From contig NZ_CP083954.1 of assembly GCF_006442975.2 (NCBI RefSeq), forward strand, positions 1,681,501-1,745,500: DNA of 64,000 nucleotides, given 5' to 3'. Both the position numbers and the translations under genes were made by a program. Source of the DNA: Mesorhizobium sp. B2-1-1. GTDB taxonomy: Bacteria; Pseudomonadota; Alphaproteobacteria; Rhizobiales; Rhizobiaceae. The notes under the pieces are model-generated. The model saw only the letters and a list, made by a program, of their open reading frames with translations, had not been told where the DNA came from and made no database searches. Each line of letters opens with the position of its first letter. The first letter of the stretch is position 1. This document shows, piece by piece, positions 8,582-17,588 of this stretch.

Positions 8582-8836
8582 ATGGGCGTCGAAAGCCTGC
8601 TCGTCTTCATCATCATCGGTGCCATCGCCGGCTGGCTCGCCGGTCTCATCGTCTCCGGTTTCGGCTTCGGCCTGATCGGCAACATCATCGTTGGCATCAT
8701 CGGCGCGTTCATCGCGGGCTGGCTGTTCCCGCGGATCGGCTTGTCCATCGGCGGCGGCATCCTCGCCTCGATCATCCACGCCACGATCGGCGCCATCATC
8801 CTGCTGATCCTGGTCAGGGTCCTGAAGCGAGCCTGA
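8582..8836 (+). CDS. GlsB/YeaQ/YmgE family stress-response membrane protein
   Basis: An 84-residue, very hydrophobic protein with three predicted membrane segments (about 4-24, 29-50, 57-80). It has the Gly-rich GAIAGWLAGLIVSGFGFG and NIIVGIIGAFI patterns of the transglycosylase-associated protein family, whose members are induced by stress in many bacteria. AGGGAAAT precedes the ATG. The name transglycosylase-associated refers to family annotation, not to demonstrated activity. It may be co-transcribed with the next 48-aa protein, 23 bases away. Confidence 0.85.
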   Translation: MGVESLLVFIIIGAIAGWLAGLIVSGFGFGLIGNIIVGIIGAFIAGWLFPRIGLSIGGGILASIIHATIGAIILLILVRVLKRA

Positions 8837-8859
8837 GGCCGGGCACCGAGGAGCGCGCC

Positions 8860-9006
8860 ATGAAACAGAATACGCTCTATCTCGTCATTGGCGCGCTCGT
8901 CGTCGTGGTCATCGCGCTCGGCGTCTACGTCTACCGCGAACAGACCAAGCCGAAAGGCGTGGAGCTCAAGATCGACGACAAGGGCATCTCGATCCAGCAG
9001 AACTGA
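8860..9006 (+). CDS. 48-aa single-pass membrane protein
   Basis: ATG at 8860 is preceded by GAGGAGCGC (SD-like GAGGAG, about 8848-8853). The product opens MKQNTLYLVIGALV and has one transmembrane helix (about 7-25), then a charged tail (REQTKPKGVELKIDDKGISIQQN pattern) that would form a short beta hairpin. The arrangement of one helix with a basic flank and a small soluble tail suggests a tail outside the cytoplasm, with unknown role. Codon use matches its neighbours. Confidence 0.6.
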   Translation: MKQNTLYLVIGALVVVVIALGVYVYREQTKPKGVELKIDDKGISIQQN

Positions 9007-9143
9007 ACGGAGCCCGGGCTTGCCGGCTCCGCATTGCTCCCCACGCCTGACTATCGCTGCCTGCCGGATTTAACCCGCCTTTAAACCGCCGCATCTACTC
9101 TGCAACCCGAACGCCATAGGCATCGGGATATCAAGCGCAGCGC

Positions 9144-11408
9144 ATGGCGAACCGCAGAGACAGCCGCATCGAACCCAGTTTCGAGGGACCGCCACAAGCG
9201 AGATCCCAGACCGGTCTTTCGGTGAGCGAGGAGGATCGCGTCGTGCCCAGCAACCGCAAAGCCTCCGCCAAACGCAAACCGCCGAAGGCAAAATCGTCGC
9301 GTGCCAGGCGCGACCGAAGCCGGCGCGGCCTGTTCGGCGTGCTCGGCCGGCTGGTCTACTGGTGCTTCGTGCTGGCCATCTGGGGCGGCATCGCGGTGGC
9401 CGGAGTCGTCGTCTACTACGGCGCCAAGATGCCGGCGGCCACGACCTGGTCGATCCCCGATCGCGCGCCCAATATCAAGATCGTCTCCGCCGACGGCCAA
9501 CTGCTCGCCAATCGCGGCATGAGCGGCGGCGAGGCGGTCGGCCTGCACGAAATGTCGCCCTACATCCCCGAGGCGGTCATCGCCATCGAGGACCGCCGCT
9601 TCTATTCGCATTTCGGCGTCGACCCGATCGGCCTGTCGCGCGCCATGGTCGCCAATCTCGCCGGCGGGCATTTCTCGCAAGGCGGTTCGACGCTGACGCA
9701 GCAACTGGCCAAGAACCTGTTCCTGACGCCAGACCGGACGCTGGAGCGCAAGGTGCAGGAGGTGCTGCTGGCGCTGTGGCTGGAGCACAAGCACACCAAG
9801 GACCAGATCCTCGAAATGTACCTCAACCGGGTCTATTTCGGCTCGGGCGCCTATGGCGTCGAAGCGGCCTCGCGCCGTTATTTCGGCAAGAGCGCGCGCG
9901 ATGTCACCTTGTCGGAGGCGGCGCTGCTTGCCGGTCTCCTGAAGGCGCCGTCGCGACTGTCGCCGGCGCGCGATCCCAAGGCCGCCGAGGACCGCGCGCA
10001 GCTGGTGCTCGCCGCCATGCGCGACGAGGGCAAGATCAGCGCCAAGGAGCTGACCACGGCGATGAGCGCGCCGGCAACGCGCGCGCCGTCCTACTGGACA
10101 GGCTCGGAAAACTACGTCGCCGATACCATCATGGAAGAACTGCCCGATCTGATCGGCGACGTGCGCGGCGACATCGTCATCGATTCCACCGTCGACCTGA
10201 ACCTGCAGAAGCTCGCGGAACAATCGATCCGCCGGCTGATCGACGAAAGCGGCAAGAAGCTCAACGTCACCCAGGGCGCGCTGGTGTCGATCGACGATTC
10301 GGGCGCGGTGCGTGCCATGGTCGGCGGCTACGATTATTCGACCAGCCAGTTCGACCGCGCCTCGGAAGCGCGCCGGCAGCCCGGTTCGGCGTTCAAGCCG
10401 TTCGTCTACATGGCCGCCCTCGAGGCCGGCCGCACGCCCGACAGCGTGCGCAACGATGCGCCGATCAAGATCGGCAAATGGACACCCGACAATTACGGCG
10501 GCAAGTATTTCGGGAAGGTGACGCTGGCAACCGCCTTGGCGAAGTCGCTGAACTCGGTGGCGGCCCAGCTGACCATGGAAGTGGGGCCGGACGCAGTGGT
10601 CGAGGCGGCGCATCGCATGGGCATCCAGTCCGATTTGCAGGCCAACACCTCGATCGCGCTCGGCACGTCGGAAGTGACGCCGCTGGAGCTGACCTCGGCC
10701 TATGTGCCTTTCGCCAATGGCGGCTACAAGCCGGACATCCATTTCATCCGCCGCGTGACATCAGCCGAGGGCAAGGTGCTGTACGACGCCGGCAGCGGCA
10801 GCGCGCCGCGCGTGGTGAAGCCCGAGATCGTCGGCATGATGAACTCGATGATGACCGGGACGGTGGAGATCGGCACGGCCAGGAAGGCGGCCTTCACCTG
10901 GCCGTCGGCCGGCAAGACCGGCACCAGCCAGAATTCGCGCGACGCCTGGTTCGTGGGCTACACCGCCAATCTCACCACCGGCGTATGGTTCGGCAATGAC
11001 GACGGCAGCCCGATGAAGAAGGTCACCGGCGGCGCGCTGCCTGCGCAGGCCTGGCACGAGTTCATGGTCGCCGCGCATGAGGGCGTGCCCGTGCGGCCGC
11101 TGCCTGGTACCTGGAAGTCGACGCCGGCCGATAGGATCGTGCCGGACGAAATCCCGTCGGCCGATGCGACGCAGCCGGCTCCGAAGCCGCAAGCGCCTGT
11201 CGGCCAGTCGGCGCCCGCTGCCGTCGCGGCGCAGCCAGCGCCGGTTCGCGCGCCCCGCCCGGCCCAGACCGTCGACGCCGACGGTTTCGATATGCCGGGC
11301 GATTCCGGAACCACCGCGTCGGTCGGACATCCGGTGCCGCCGGGCAGTGTCGGCGGTCCGCTCAAGAAGCGGCAGACCTCGATCCTCGACATTCTCGGCG
11401 GAGGCTAG
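9144..11408 (+). CDS. Class A penicillin-binding protein (PBP1A family)
   Basis: A 754-residue bifunctional peptidoglycan synthase. A basic cytoplasmic tail (1-68) and one membrane anchor (about 70-95) precede the glycosyltransferase domain. That domain has catalytic E149 (IEDRRFYSHFG) and the GGSTLTQQLAKNLFL motif. The transpeptidase domain carries S415xxK418 (GSAFKPF), an SLNS motif and KTGTSQN. A Pro/Ala-rich tail ends the protein. A GTG at 9243 with AGGAGG eight bases upstream is an alternative start removing 33 residues. I keep the ATG at 9144 because the RIEPSF/DRVV stretch resembles N termini of rhizobial homologues. Confidence 0.9.
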   Translation: MANRRDSRIEPSFEGPPQARSQTGLSVSEEDRVVPSNRKASAKRKPPKAKSSRARRDRSRRGLFGVLGRLVYWCFVLAIWGGIAVAGVVVYYGAKMPAATTWSIPDRAPNIKIVSADGQLLANRGMSGGEAVGLHEMSPYIPEAVIAIEDRRFYSHFGVDPIGLSRAMVANLAGGHFSQGGSTLTQQLAKNLFLTPDRTLERKVQEVLLALWLEHKHTKDQILEMYLNRVYFGSGAYGVEAASRRYFGKSARDVTLSEAALLAGLLKAPSRLSPARDPKAAEDRAQLVLAAMRDEGKISAKELTTAMSAPATRAPSYWTGSENYVADTIMEELPDLIGDVRGDIVIDSTVDLNLQKLAEQSIRRLIDESGKKLNVTQGALVSIDDSGAVRAMVGGYDYSTSQFDRASEARRQPGSAFKPFVYMAALEAGRTPDSVRNDAPIKIGKWTPDNYGGKYFGKVTLATALAKSLNSVAAQLTMEVGPDAVVEAAHRMGIQSDLQANTSIALGTSEVTPLELTSAYVPFANGGYKPDIHFIRRVTSAEGKVLYDAGSGSAPRVVKPEIVGMMNSMMTGTVEIGTARKAAFTWPSAGKTGTSQNSRDAWFVGYTANLTTGVWFGNDDGSPMKKVTGGALPAQAWHEFMVAAHEGVPVRPLPGTWKSTPADRIVPDEIPSADATQPAPKPQAPVGQSAPAAVAAQPAPVRAPRPAQTVDADGFDMPGDSGTTASVGHPVPPGSVGGPLKKRQTSILDILGGG

Positions 11409-11458
11409 CGGCAACTCGCCTCTCGCCAGCGCCACACCGTTCGGCTACACCTCCCGAC

Positions 11459-12211
11459 ATGGCAGAGATCGACACCAGGAAGACCATTGTGCTGACCGGC
11501 GCCAGCCGTGGCATCGGCCATGCCACGGTCAAGCGTTTCTCGCGCGAGGGCTGGCGCGTCATCACCTGCTCGCGCCAGGCATTTGCCGAGGATTGCCCGT
11601 GGCCGGCCGGGCCCGAGGACCACATCAAGGTCGATCTCGCCGACCAGGAGGATGTCGGCATCGCCGTCTCCGAAATCCGCCACCGGCTCGAGGCGCATGG
11701 CGGCCAGCTGCACGCGCTGGTCAACAATGCCGGCATTTCGCCAAAGCTCAAGGACGGCAACAGCCGCATGAACTCCATCGACACGCCGATGCATGTCTGG
11801 CGCGACGTGTTCCAGGTCAATTTCTTCGCGCCGATCATGCTGGCGCGCGGGCTGTTCAAGGAATTGGCATCGGCGAAAGGGTCGATCGTCAACGTCACCT
11901 CGATCGCCGGCACCCGGGTGCATCCCTTCGCCGGCACCGCCTATGCGACATCGAAGGCGGCGCTCGGCTCGCTGACGCGCGAGATGGCGCATGATTTCGG
12001 GCCGCACGGGATCCGCGTCAACGCCATTGCGCCGGGCGAAATCGACACGGCGATCCTGTCGCCGGGCACGGACAAGATCGTCGAGACCATTCCGCTCAGG
12101 CGGCTGGGTACCACGGCCGAGGTCGCCGACATCATCTTCTTCCTGTGCTCCGGGCAGGCGTCTTATGTGACCGGCTCGGAAATCCACATCAATGGCGGCC
12201 AGCACGTGTGA
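11459..12211 (+). CDS. SDR family NAD(P)-dependent oxidoreductase
   Basis: A 250-residue classical short-chain dehydrogenase. The cofactor motif TGASRGIGHA is near residue 13, NNAG near 90, the catalytic Ser lies in VTSIAG, and Y162/K166 form YATSK. The C-terminal GSEIHINGGQHV is typical. The NTD-binding acidic residue after strand 2 is absent (TCSRQ), which suggests NADPH preference by analogy. The gene starts 50 bases after the PBP stop. Substrate unknown. Confidence 0.85.
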   Translation: MAEIDTRKTIVLTGASRGIGHATVKRFSREGWRVITCSRQAFAEDCPWPAGPEDHIKVDLADQEDVGIAVSEIRHRLEAHGGQLHALVNNAGISPKLKDGNSRMNSIDTPMHVWRDVFQVNFFAPIMLARGLFKELASAKGSIVNVTSIAGTRVHPFAGTAYATSKAALGSLTREMAHDFGPHGIRVNAIAPGEIDTAILSPGTDKIVETIPLRRLGTTAEVADIIFFLCSGQASYVTGSEIHINGGQHV

Positions 12212-12237
12212 TGGGCTGACCTCAGGCTAGGGATCGT

Positions 12238-13158
12238 TCATCCGGTCATGGTGAGAACAGCCTTGCCGCTGAAGCTGCGCTGTCGCAGCGCATCCAGGGC
12301 TTGGGCGATGTCGGTCCATGGCATGGTCAGGGCGACGCGGGTTTCCAGCCGGCCGGCCGCAACGAGAGCGAGCAGCGAGGCGATGTCCGAGCCAATGCCC
12401 GCGCCAGACGTGTAGTAGGCGAAAGTCTGAAGCCTCGCCCCCTCGTGACCCGGAACGAACTGGCGGAAGCCAATTGGCGTGAGTTCGCCACTGCTTGAGC
12501 CGAACATGACGATCGTCCCGCCGGGCGCGACGCGTTCGATCGCGTGGGCAAGGCTTTGGCCGCCGACCGATTCGGTGATCAGCGAGAACGGCCCCTCAGC
12601 CAGTTCGATCGCCTCGACGACTTGCCCGGCACCCAGGCGGCGGAGATCCTCGCCATGCCGGGAGGCCGCGACCGCGGTCACGCTCGCGCCCTGTTCGCGC
12701 GCGATCTGGATCTGGAAACGGCCGACCGCTCCACTTGCGCCGGTGATCAGGACCCGTTGGCCGGCAAGGTCGCCGCCATGGCGCAAAGTCCTGAGCGCGG
12801 TGGTGCCCGCGACCGGAAGCGTGGCCGCGGAAACGAAGCTGACGTCATCCGGCAGGACGGCGAGGCGGTCAGTCGAAACCGCGACGCGTTCGGCCCAGCC
12901 CGCCTGGTCGACCAGAGCCGCGACCCGGGCGCCCACGGCTGGCCCGGAGCCGTCGGCCGCTGGCCGTTCGACGATCCCGACGAGGTCCTGGCCGGGTATC
13001 CAGCCGTCCGGGCGTATGGTGAGCAGGCGCAATTCGCCGCGATTCAACGAGGTTGTGTGGACCGAGACAAGCGCCTCGTTTGCGAGAGGCCGTGGGTCCT
13101 CGACCTCGGCAAGCGTCAGTCCGGCGGGGCTGTCGGAAGACATGACTAGGGCGAGCAT
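12238..13158 (-). CDS. Zinc-binding-family (quinone oxidoreductase-like) alcohol dehydrogenase
   Basis: A 306-residue medium-chain dehydrogenase of the zeta-crystallin/quinone reductase branch. A GroES-like N domain is followed by a Rossmann domain with the nucleotide motif GASGAVGRFQIQIA (about 140-155). The catalytic-zinc Cys and the structural Cys cluster of true alcohol dehydrogenases are not apparent. The ATG at 13158 is favoured over one at 13191. It is transcribed divergently from the AraC regulator at 13302, which is the usual arrangement for a regulator controlling its neighbour. Confidence 0.83.
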   Translation of the reverse strand: MLALVMSSDSPAGLTLAEVEDPRPLANEALVSVHTTSLNRGELRLLTIRPDGWIPGQDLVGIVERPAADGSGPAVGARVAALVDQAGWAERVAVSTDRLAVLPDDVSFVSAATLPVAGTTALRTLRHGGDLAGQRVLITGASGAVGRFQIQIAREQGASVTAVAASRHGEDLRRLGAGQVVEAIELAEGPFSLITESVGGQSLAHAIERVAPGGTIVMFGSSSGELTPIGFRQFVPGHEGARLQTFAYYTSGAGIGSDIASLLALVAAGRLETRVALTMPWTDIAQALDALRQRSFSGKAVLTMTG

Positions 13159-13226
13159 GAGACGTACCTTCCTGCTGGTTTGTGGATGCAAAGCGCGGTG
13201 GCATCCTGATCAACCGGGTGCATGGG

Positions 13227-13256
13227 CAAGCTGGAACCTATCGACTTCCCAGCTTG
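13227..13256. promoter_or_regulatory. Inverted repeat in the divergent intergenic region, candidate operator
   Basis: CAAGCTGG (13227-13234) and CCAGCTTG (13249-13256) are perfect inverted copies 14 bases apart. They lie between the divergent dehydrogenase (start 13158) and AraC gene (start 13302). Binding by the AraC regulator is inference. Confidence 0.4.
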
Positions 13257-13301
13257 AAGAATTTAGCTATCGTGGCGTTTAATCGCTAAAAGCCGTCAAT
13301 C

Positions 13302-14111
13302 ATGAGACAACCTCTTCGTTACCCATGGCTCGATTTCAATGTGGATGACGTCCTCGCACCGGCAATCGCCGTGCGCGTCGACGTTACCGAAACCAGGGCC
13401 GAAGTCCCCTCCCATCGGCATCGCAAAGGCCAACTCGTCTTCGCGCTCGGCGGTGGCGTCACATGCCGCGTCCCGAGCGGCCTGTGGATGGTGCCGCCGC
13501 ATTGCGGGGTGTGGATTCCCGGCGACATGGAGCACAGCAATATCGCGACCGCCAACGCCCGGATCTTCTTCGTCTACATCGAGCCGGGAGCCGCCGAATT
13601 GCCGGACCGGTGCTGCACCCTTTCGGTCTCGCCGCTGCTGCGCGAACTGATCATCGAACTGTCCGATGGCGTGGGGGATGATGAGGCGAGGGATGCGCTT
13701 TTGATCATGACGCTGCTTGCCGAGCTGCCGCGCATGCCTGTCCAGCGGCTGCATCTGCCGATCTCATCCGAGCCGCGATTGAGGCGGATCGCCGAAGCGT
13801 TGGCGCAGGATCCCGCCGACCGCAGCACATTGTCGCAATGGGCCAGCCGGGTTGCGCTCAGCGAGAGCAGTCTCGCCCGTCTCGTCGTGAAGGAGACTGG
13901 CCTAAGCTTCGGACGCTGGCGCCAGCAGTTGCATCTGATCGTCGCAATTCGAGAACTGGCCTCCGGTGCGAGCGTGCAGCAGGTCTCCGGCGATCTCGGC
14001 TATGATTCCGTCACCGCCTTCATCACCATGTTCAAGAAGGCGCTTGGCAAGCCCCCGGCAAAATACCTCGGCAGCGTCGCGCAAAATGGCGGCTCTGCCT
14101 TCGTGGCGTGA
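13302..14111 (+). CDS. AraC family transcriptional regulator with cupin sensor domain
   Basis: A 269-residue regulator. The N-terminal half (about 1-120) is a cupin (HRHRKGQLVFAL, then GMEHSN-like segments such as PGDMEHSNIA), and the C-terminal half (about 160-260) contains two helix-turn-helix units. The second has the family pattern VQQVSGDLGYDSVTAFITMFKKALGKPPAKY (see 232-262). Homologues of this cupin plus AraC layout often activate an adjacent oxidoreductase. It is divergent from the quinone-oxidoreductase-like gene. Confidence 0.86.
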   Translation: MRQPLRYPWLDFNVDDVLAPAIAVRVDVTETRAEVPSHRHRKGQLVFALGGGVTCRVPSGLWMVPPHCGVWIPGDMEHSNIATANARIFFVYIEPGAAELPDRCCTLSVSPLLRELIIELSDGVGDDEARDALLIMTLLAELPRMPVQRLHLPISSEPRLRRIAEALAQDPADRSTLSQWASRVALSESSLARLVVKETGLSFGRWRQQLHLIVAIRELASGASVQQVSGDLGYDSVTAFITMFKKALGKPPAKYLGSVAQNGGSAFVA

Positions 14112-14202
14112 TCAACCTGGCTCCAGGCGGAGCACCTCGAGCATACATTGTTGGACCAGGCGACGCCTTGTAGATTCGAACGACACCTTGGAGATTGGAA
14201 AC

Positions 14203-14640
14203 ATGGCGCTCAAGCGAATGGACAACGTAGGAATCGTCGTCGAAGACCTCGGAGAGGCGGTTGATTTCTTTCGCGAACTCGGCCTCGAGCTCGAAGGACG
14301 GGCCACGATCGAAGGAGAATGGGCCGGACGTGTCACCGGACTGGGCGATCAGCATGTCGAGATTGCCATGATGCGCACACCGGACGGCCATAGCCGGCTC
14401 GAGCTCTCCCGGTTCCTCAGGCCGCCTGTCGTCGCAGATCACCGGAACGCCCCGGTCAACGCCCTAGGCTACCTCCGCGTCATGTTCACCGTGGATGACA
14501 TCGACGAGACGCTTGAAAGGCTCCGCACGCGCGGCGCGCAGCTCGTAGGCGAAGTAGTCCAGTATAAAGACGTGTACCGGCTCTGCTACATCCGTGGGCC
14601 TGAGGGGTTGCTCATCGGACTCGCCCAAGAACTCGGTTGA
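14203..14640 (+). CDS. VOC (glyoxalase/bleomycin-resistance superfamily) protein
   Basis: A 145-residue protein with two beta-alpha-beta-beta-beta modules. The first opens MDNVGIVVEDLGEAVDFFRELGLELEGR and the second YLRVMFTVDDIDETLERLRTRG (positions about 6-30 and 90-112). Candidate metal ligands include H51 (QHVEI) and the terminal-module Glu near GPEGLL. The ATG at 14203 follows GGAGATTGGAAAC, an acceptable SD. Specific reaction unknown; it may be a dioxygenase, isomerase or resistance protein. Confidence 0.78.
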   Translation: MALKRMDNVGIVVEDLGEAVDFFRELGLELEGRATIEGEWAGRVTGLGDQHVEIAMMRTPDGHSRLELSRFLRPPVVADHRNAPVNALGYLRVMFTVDDIDETLERLRTRGAQLVGEVVQYKDVYRLCYIRGPEGLLIGLAQELG

Positions 14641-14776
14641 GCGCGATACGAAGACAAATGGCAGGAGTGACCGATGTCAGCGGGGGCGTCCAAGGCCGCC
14701 CCACCTGTTCGAGGTCCAGCCCTCCACAATCGGCCGCGTTCTCGCTAAGCACGGATTAGGTCCGTGCAGGATCGGC

Positions 14777-16561
14777 TCAGGCGGCGGACGGTTCAGCCGC
14801 CCGCGGCTTGTGACCAAGCACCTCTTCCACGATACCGCGCGCGATCTCGCGTTCGCCCATGATCACCGTATCGGCGCCGAGCCCCTTGAGATGCTCGACC
14901 TCGGCATCGGAATGGGCGCGGGCGACGACGTTGATGGCGGGATTGCCGGCGCGCGCACGCAGCACGATCTGACCGGCCTCGAAGGCATTGGGGATGGCCA
15001 GGATCAGCCGTTTCGCGCCTTCGGGGTTGGCGGCTGCAAACACTTCGGCATTGGCGGCGTTGCCGGCCACGGTCTCGATGCCCTCGGCCCTGAGCTTCAC
15101 CAGTGTCTTGTCGGCATCCTCGACCACCAGGAAGGGCAGGGCGGCTTCCTTCAACGCAGCGCCGACGAGACTGCCGACACGGCCGTAGCCGATCAGGATC
15201 GCGTGGCCGCTAAGGGCTGTTCTTGGCGGCGGCCCATCTTCCTGCTTCGCCGCCGAGGCGACGGAAGCCACCTGGCCGGGCTCCGTCGCCGGGCCGACCG
15301 GTTTGGGCTCCACAGGCGGCGCCGTCCTGGCGGCGCGGGCCTCGAGCCATGGCTTCATCCAGTCGATGACCAGAAACATCACCGGGTTGAGCACGATCGA
15401 AAGGATGGCGCCCGCCAGGATGAGATCGCGCCCCTGTTCGGGCAGCAGTTTCAGCCCGACGCCGAGTTCGGCCAGGATGAAGGAGAACTCGCCGATCTGG
15501 GCAAGGCTCGCCGAAATCATCAGCGCCGTCGCCAGGGGATAACCGAAGGCGACGACGATGAGGAAGGCCGCCAGCGACTTGCCGACGACGATGATGGCGA
15601 GCGTTGCCAGAATCGGCAAGCCGTTGCTGAACAGGCTGAACGGGTCGAACAGCATACCGACCGAGACGAAGAACAGCACCGAGAAGGCATCGCGCAGCGG
15701 CAGCGATTCCTCCGCGGCGCGGTGGCTGAGTTCGGACTCGCTCATGATCATGCCGGCGAAGAAAGCGCCCAGTGCCAGCGAGACGCCGAACAGCTTGGCC
15801 GCGCCGAAGGCGACGCCAAGCGCTATCGCCAGCACCGAAAGCCGAAACAGCTCGCGCGAGCCGGTATGGGCGACATAGTGCAGGATCCAGGGAATGACGC
15901 GGCGGCCTACCACCAGCATGACGATGACGAAGGCGGCGACCTTGGCCAGCGTGATGCCGACGACGCCCCAGATGCCGTAGCTCGCGGGCAGCGACAGCAG
16001 GCCGCTCGCATGGGCATCCGCCTGCTCCTGGCCGCCAAGCACGCCGGCAAGCGCCGGCAAAAGCACCAGGGCCAGCACCATGGCCAGGTCCTCGACGATC
16101 AGCCAGCCGACGGCAATGCGGCCGCGCTCGGTCTCGATCAGGCGGCGCTCCTGCAGGGCGCGCAGCAGCACCACGGTCGAGGCCACCGACAGCGCCAGGC
16201 CGAAGACCAGTCCTGCTCCAGCCGACCAGCCGAGCATCCAGGAAAGCCCCGCGCCGAGTGCCGTGGCAAAGCCGATCTGGACGATGGCGCCGGGCACGGC
16301 GATGGCGCGGACCGACAGGAGATCCTTCAGCGAAAAATGCAGGCCGACGCCGAACATCAACAGGATGACGCCGATTTCGGCGAGCTCATTGGCAAGGCCG
16401 GCGTCAGCGACGAAACCGGGCGTGTTCGGCCCAACCAGCACGCCGGCCACGAGATAGCCGACCAGCGGCGGAATGCGGAAGCGGTTGGCGAGAGCGCCGA
16501 AGACGAAAGCGAGCCCCAGACCGGCTACGATGGTGGCGATAAGGGGAGTGTCATGCGGCAT
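14777..16561 (-). CDS. CPA2 family cation:proton antiporter (YbaL/Kef-like) with RCK domain
   Basis: A 594-residue membrane protein. Residues 1-390 form about 12 membrane segments of the Na+/H+ exchanger fold. A Pro/Ala-rich linker (about 395-440) leads to a TrkA-N/RCK domain (about 445-560) with the nucleotide-binding motif GYGRVGSLVG. Such proteins exchange K+ or Na+ for H+ and are gated by nucleotide or thiol ligands. It is a single gene with no KefF-type partner nearby. YbaL-type is the best match; the exact ion is inference. Confidence 0.88.
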   Translation of the reverse strand: MPHDTPLIATIVAGLGLAFVFGALANRFRIPPLVGYLVAGVLVGPNTPGFVADAGLANELAEIGVILLMFGVGLHFSLKDLLSVRAIAVPGAIVQIGFATALGAGLSWMLGWSAGAGLVFGLALSVASTVVLLRALQERRLIETERGRIAVGWLIVEDLAMVLALVLLPALAGVLGGQEQADAHASGLLSLPASYGIWGVVGITLAKVAAFVIVMLVVGRRVIPWILHYVAHTGSRELFRLSVLAIALGVAFGAAKLFGVSLALGAFFAGMIMSESELSHRAAEESLPLRDAFSVLFFVSVGMLFDPFSLFSNGLPILATLAIIVVGKSLAAFLIVVAFGYPLATALMISASLAQIGEFSFILAELGVGLKLLPEQGRDLILAGAILSIVLNPVMFLVIDWMKPWLEARAARTAPPVEPKPVGPATEPGQVASVASAAKQEDGPPPRTALSGHAILIGYGRVGSLVGAALKEAALPFLVVEDADKTLVKLRAEGIETVAGNAANAEVFAAANPEGAKRLILAIPNAFEAGQIVLRARAGNPAINVVARAHSDAEVEHLKGLGADTVIMGEREIARGIVEEVLGHKPRAAEPSAA

Positions 16562-16776
16562 TGTCTATGGAGCGCCTTTCAAGCCAGCGATGCAGGATAT
16601 GCGCCGCCCGAAGCCGCCGCCTGTTTGCAATATGGTGGATTGGGTGTCGGCCACGCAACCCCGCTAAACCGGGAATTGCCGGTGAAGCGACAAATACCTC
16701 GCCGGTGGGCAAGCAAGCCGGAATTCGAGGTCAGCCGAAATCATGCGCCGCAACGGCGGCGCTCGATCGCCAACGA

Positions 16777-17226
16777 TCAAGCTGCCCGCAACAGGGCCTC
16801 GATCTCGAATACCGCGTGGTTGGTCAGCGTCTTGGGAATTTCCGCGCTGACCTTGTCGCTGACTTCCTTGTGCAGGATCTTGCGCATCGCGCCGAGCACG
16901 AGCGGCGGCGCGATGAGGATGATTTCGTCAAAAGAGCCTCGATGAGCCAGCTTGTAGAGCCGTTCGGCGAGTTCGTCGGCAAAGCGCTCCTTGCCGATCC
17001 GATGCCAATCCGTCTCCTCAACCGCGCTGCGATGAACCGAGGGGCCGTCATTGTAGCGACCGGGACTGTCGCTGCCTTGCTCGCGCGTTGGCGGGTTGTC
17101 CTGCCTCATTTCCTGCACCACTTCGAGGTTCGGAAATTTGGTGTCACCTGCATTTCTGAGGAAGAGCGCTTTTTCTCCGTCGGCCACCATGATCCAGATG
17201 CCGTGCTTCAACTTGATCGCGCTCAT
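16777..17226 (-). CDS. Host attachment family protein
   Basis: A 149-residue soluble protein matching the host attachment protein family (Host_attach), first named from a plant-attachment locus of Agrobacterium. It opens with a strand segment (IKLKHGIWIMVADGEKALFL) of the baeRF/eRF1-like fold and ends with a helix region containing LHKEVSDKVSAEIPKTL. The role in attachment is an old annotation and uncertain. The 215-base stretch between it and the antiporter gene shows no gene or clear signal. Confidence 0.75.
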   Translation of the reverse strand: MSAIKLKHGIWIMVADGEKALFLRNAGDTKFPNLEVVQEMRQDNPPTREQGSDSPGRYNDGPSVHRSAVEETDWHRIGKERFADELAERLYKLAHRGSFDEIILIAPPLVLGAMRKILHKEVSDKVSAEIPKTLTNHAVFEIEALLRAA

Positions 17227-17406
17227 GACGCCGGGCTCCTTCCTTCGCTGCCGCCACGCTTGGCTTCACGCCGCGGCCAGGTATGATTTTGAATTGCGCA
17301 TGCGGAAGGAACGCGCCTCGATCCGGTAATGTTCCAGCCAAAAAGCCAGGTCATACGGGCGCTCCGTCGAGGTGGAGGCGCGCGCACGACCGCCAGGCAG
17401 CTTTAA

Positions 17407-17423
17407 TCTACTAAATTAGTAGA
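17407..17423. promoter_or_regulatory. Perfect palindrome TCTACTA-AAT-TAGTAGA, candidate operator of the sulfate-assimilation operon
   Basis: Two 7-base arms flank a 3-base centre, in an A/T-rich patch. It is the most prominent signal in the 362-base gap (17227-17588) between the host-attachment gene and cysG. The form fits a dimeric regulator (Rrf2-type sites are of this general shape), but the identity is unknown. Nothing else clear is seen in the gap apart from GGAAGG before the cysG start. Confidence 0.5.
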
Positions 17424-17588
17424 ATTTAGAAAAAACGGTTTTGTCATAAAGCGCGTTCGGCCCAAAAAGAGGAGAAATCAAGGCCCGCGACAGCGGCTTG
17501 ATGCCGGTCTCCGCAACAAGGTGGAATATTTTTCTCTTGGCTGCGGCCCTTTAGAAAAAGCGATTGCATCCCGGAAGGTGATGCGCGA

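Noticed and set aside
14594..16945. A 783-codon open frame antisense to the CPA2 antiporter
   Set aside because: It is a shadow of the antiporter with low-complexity composition.
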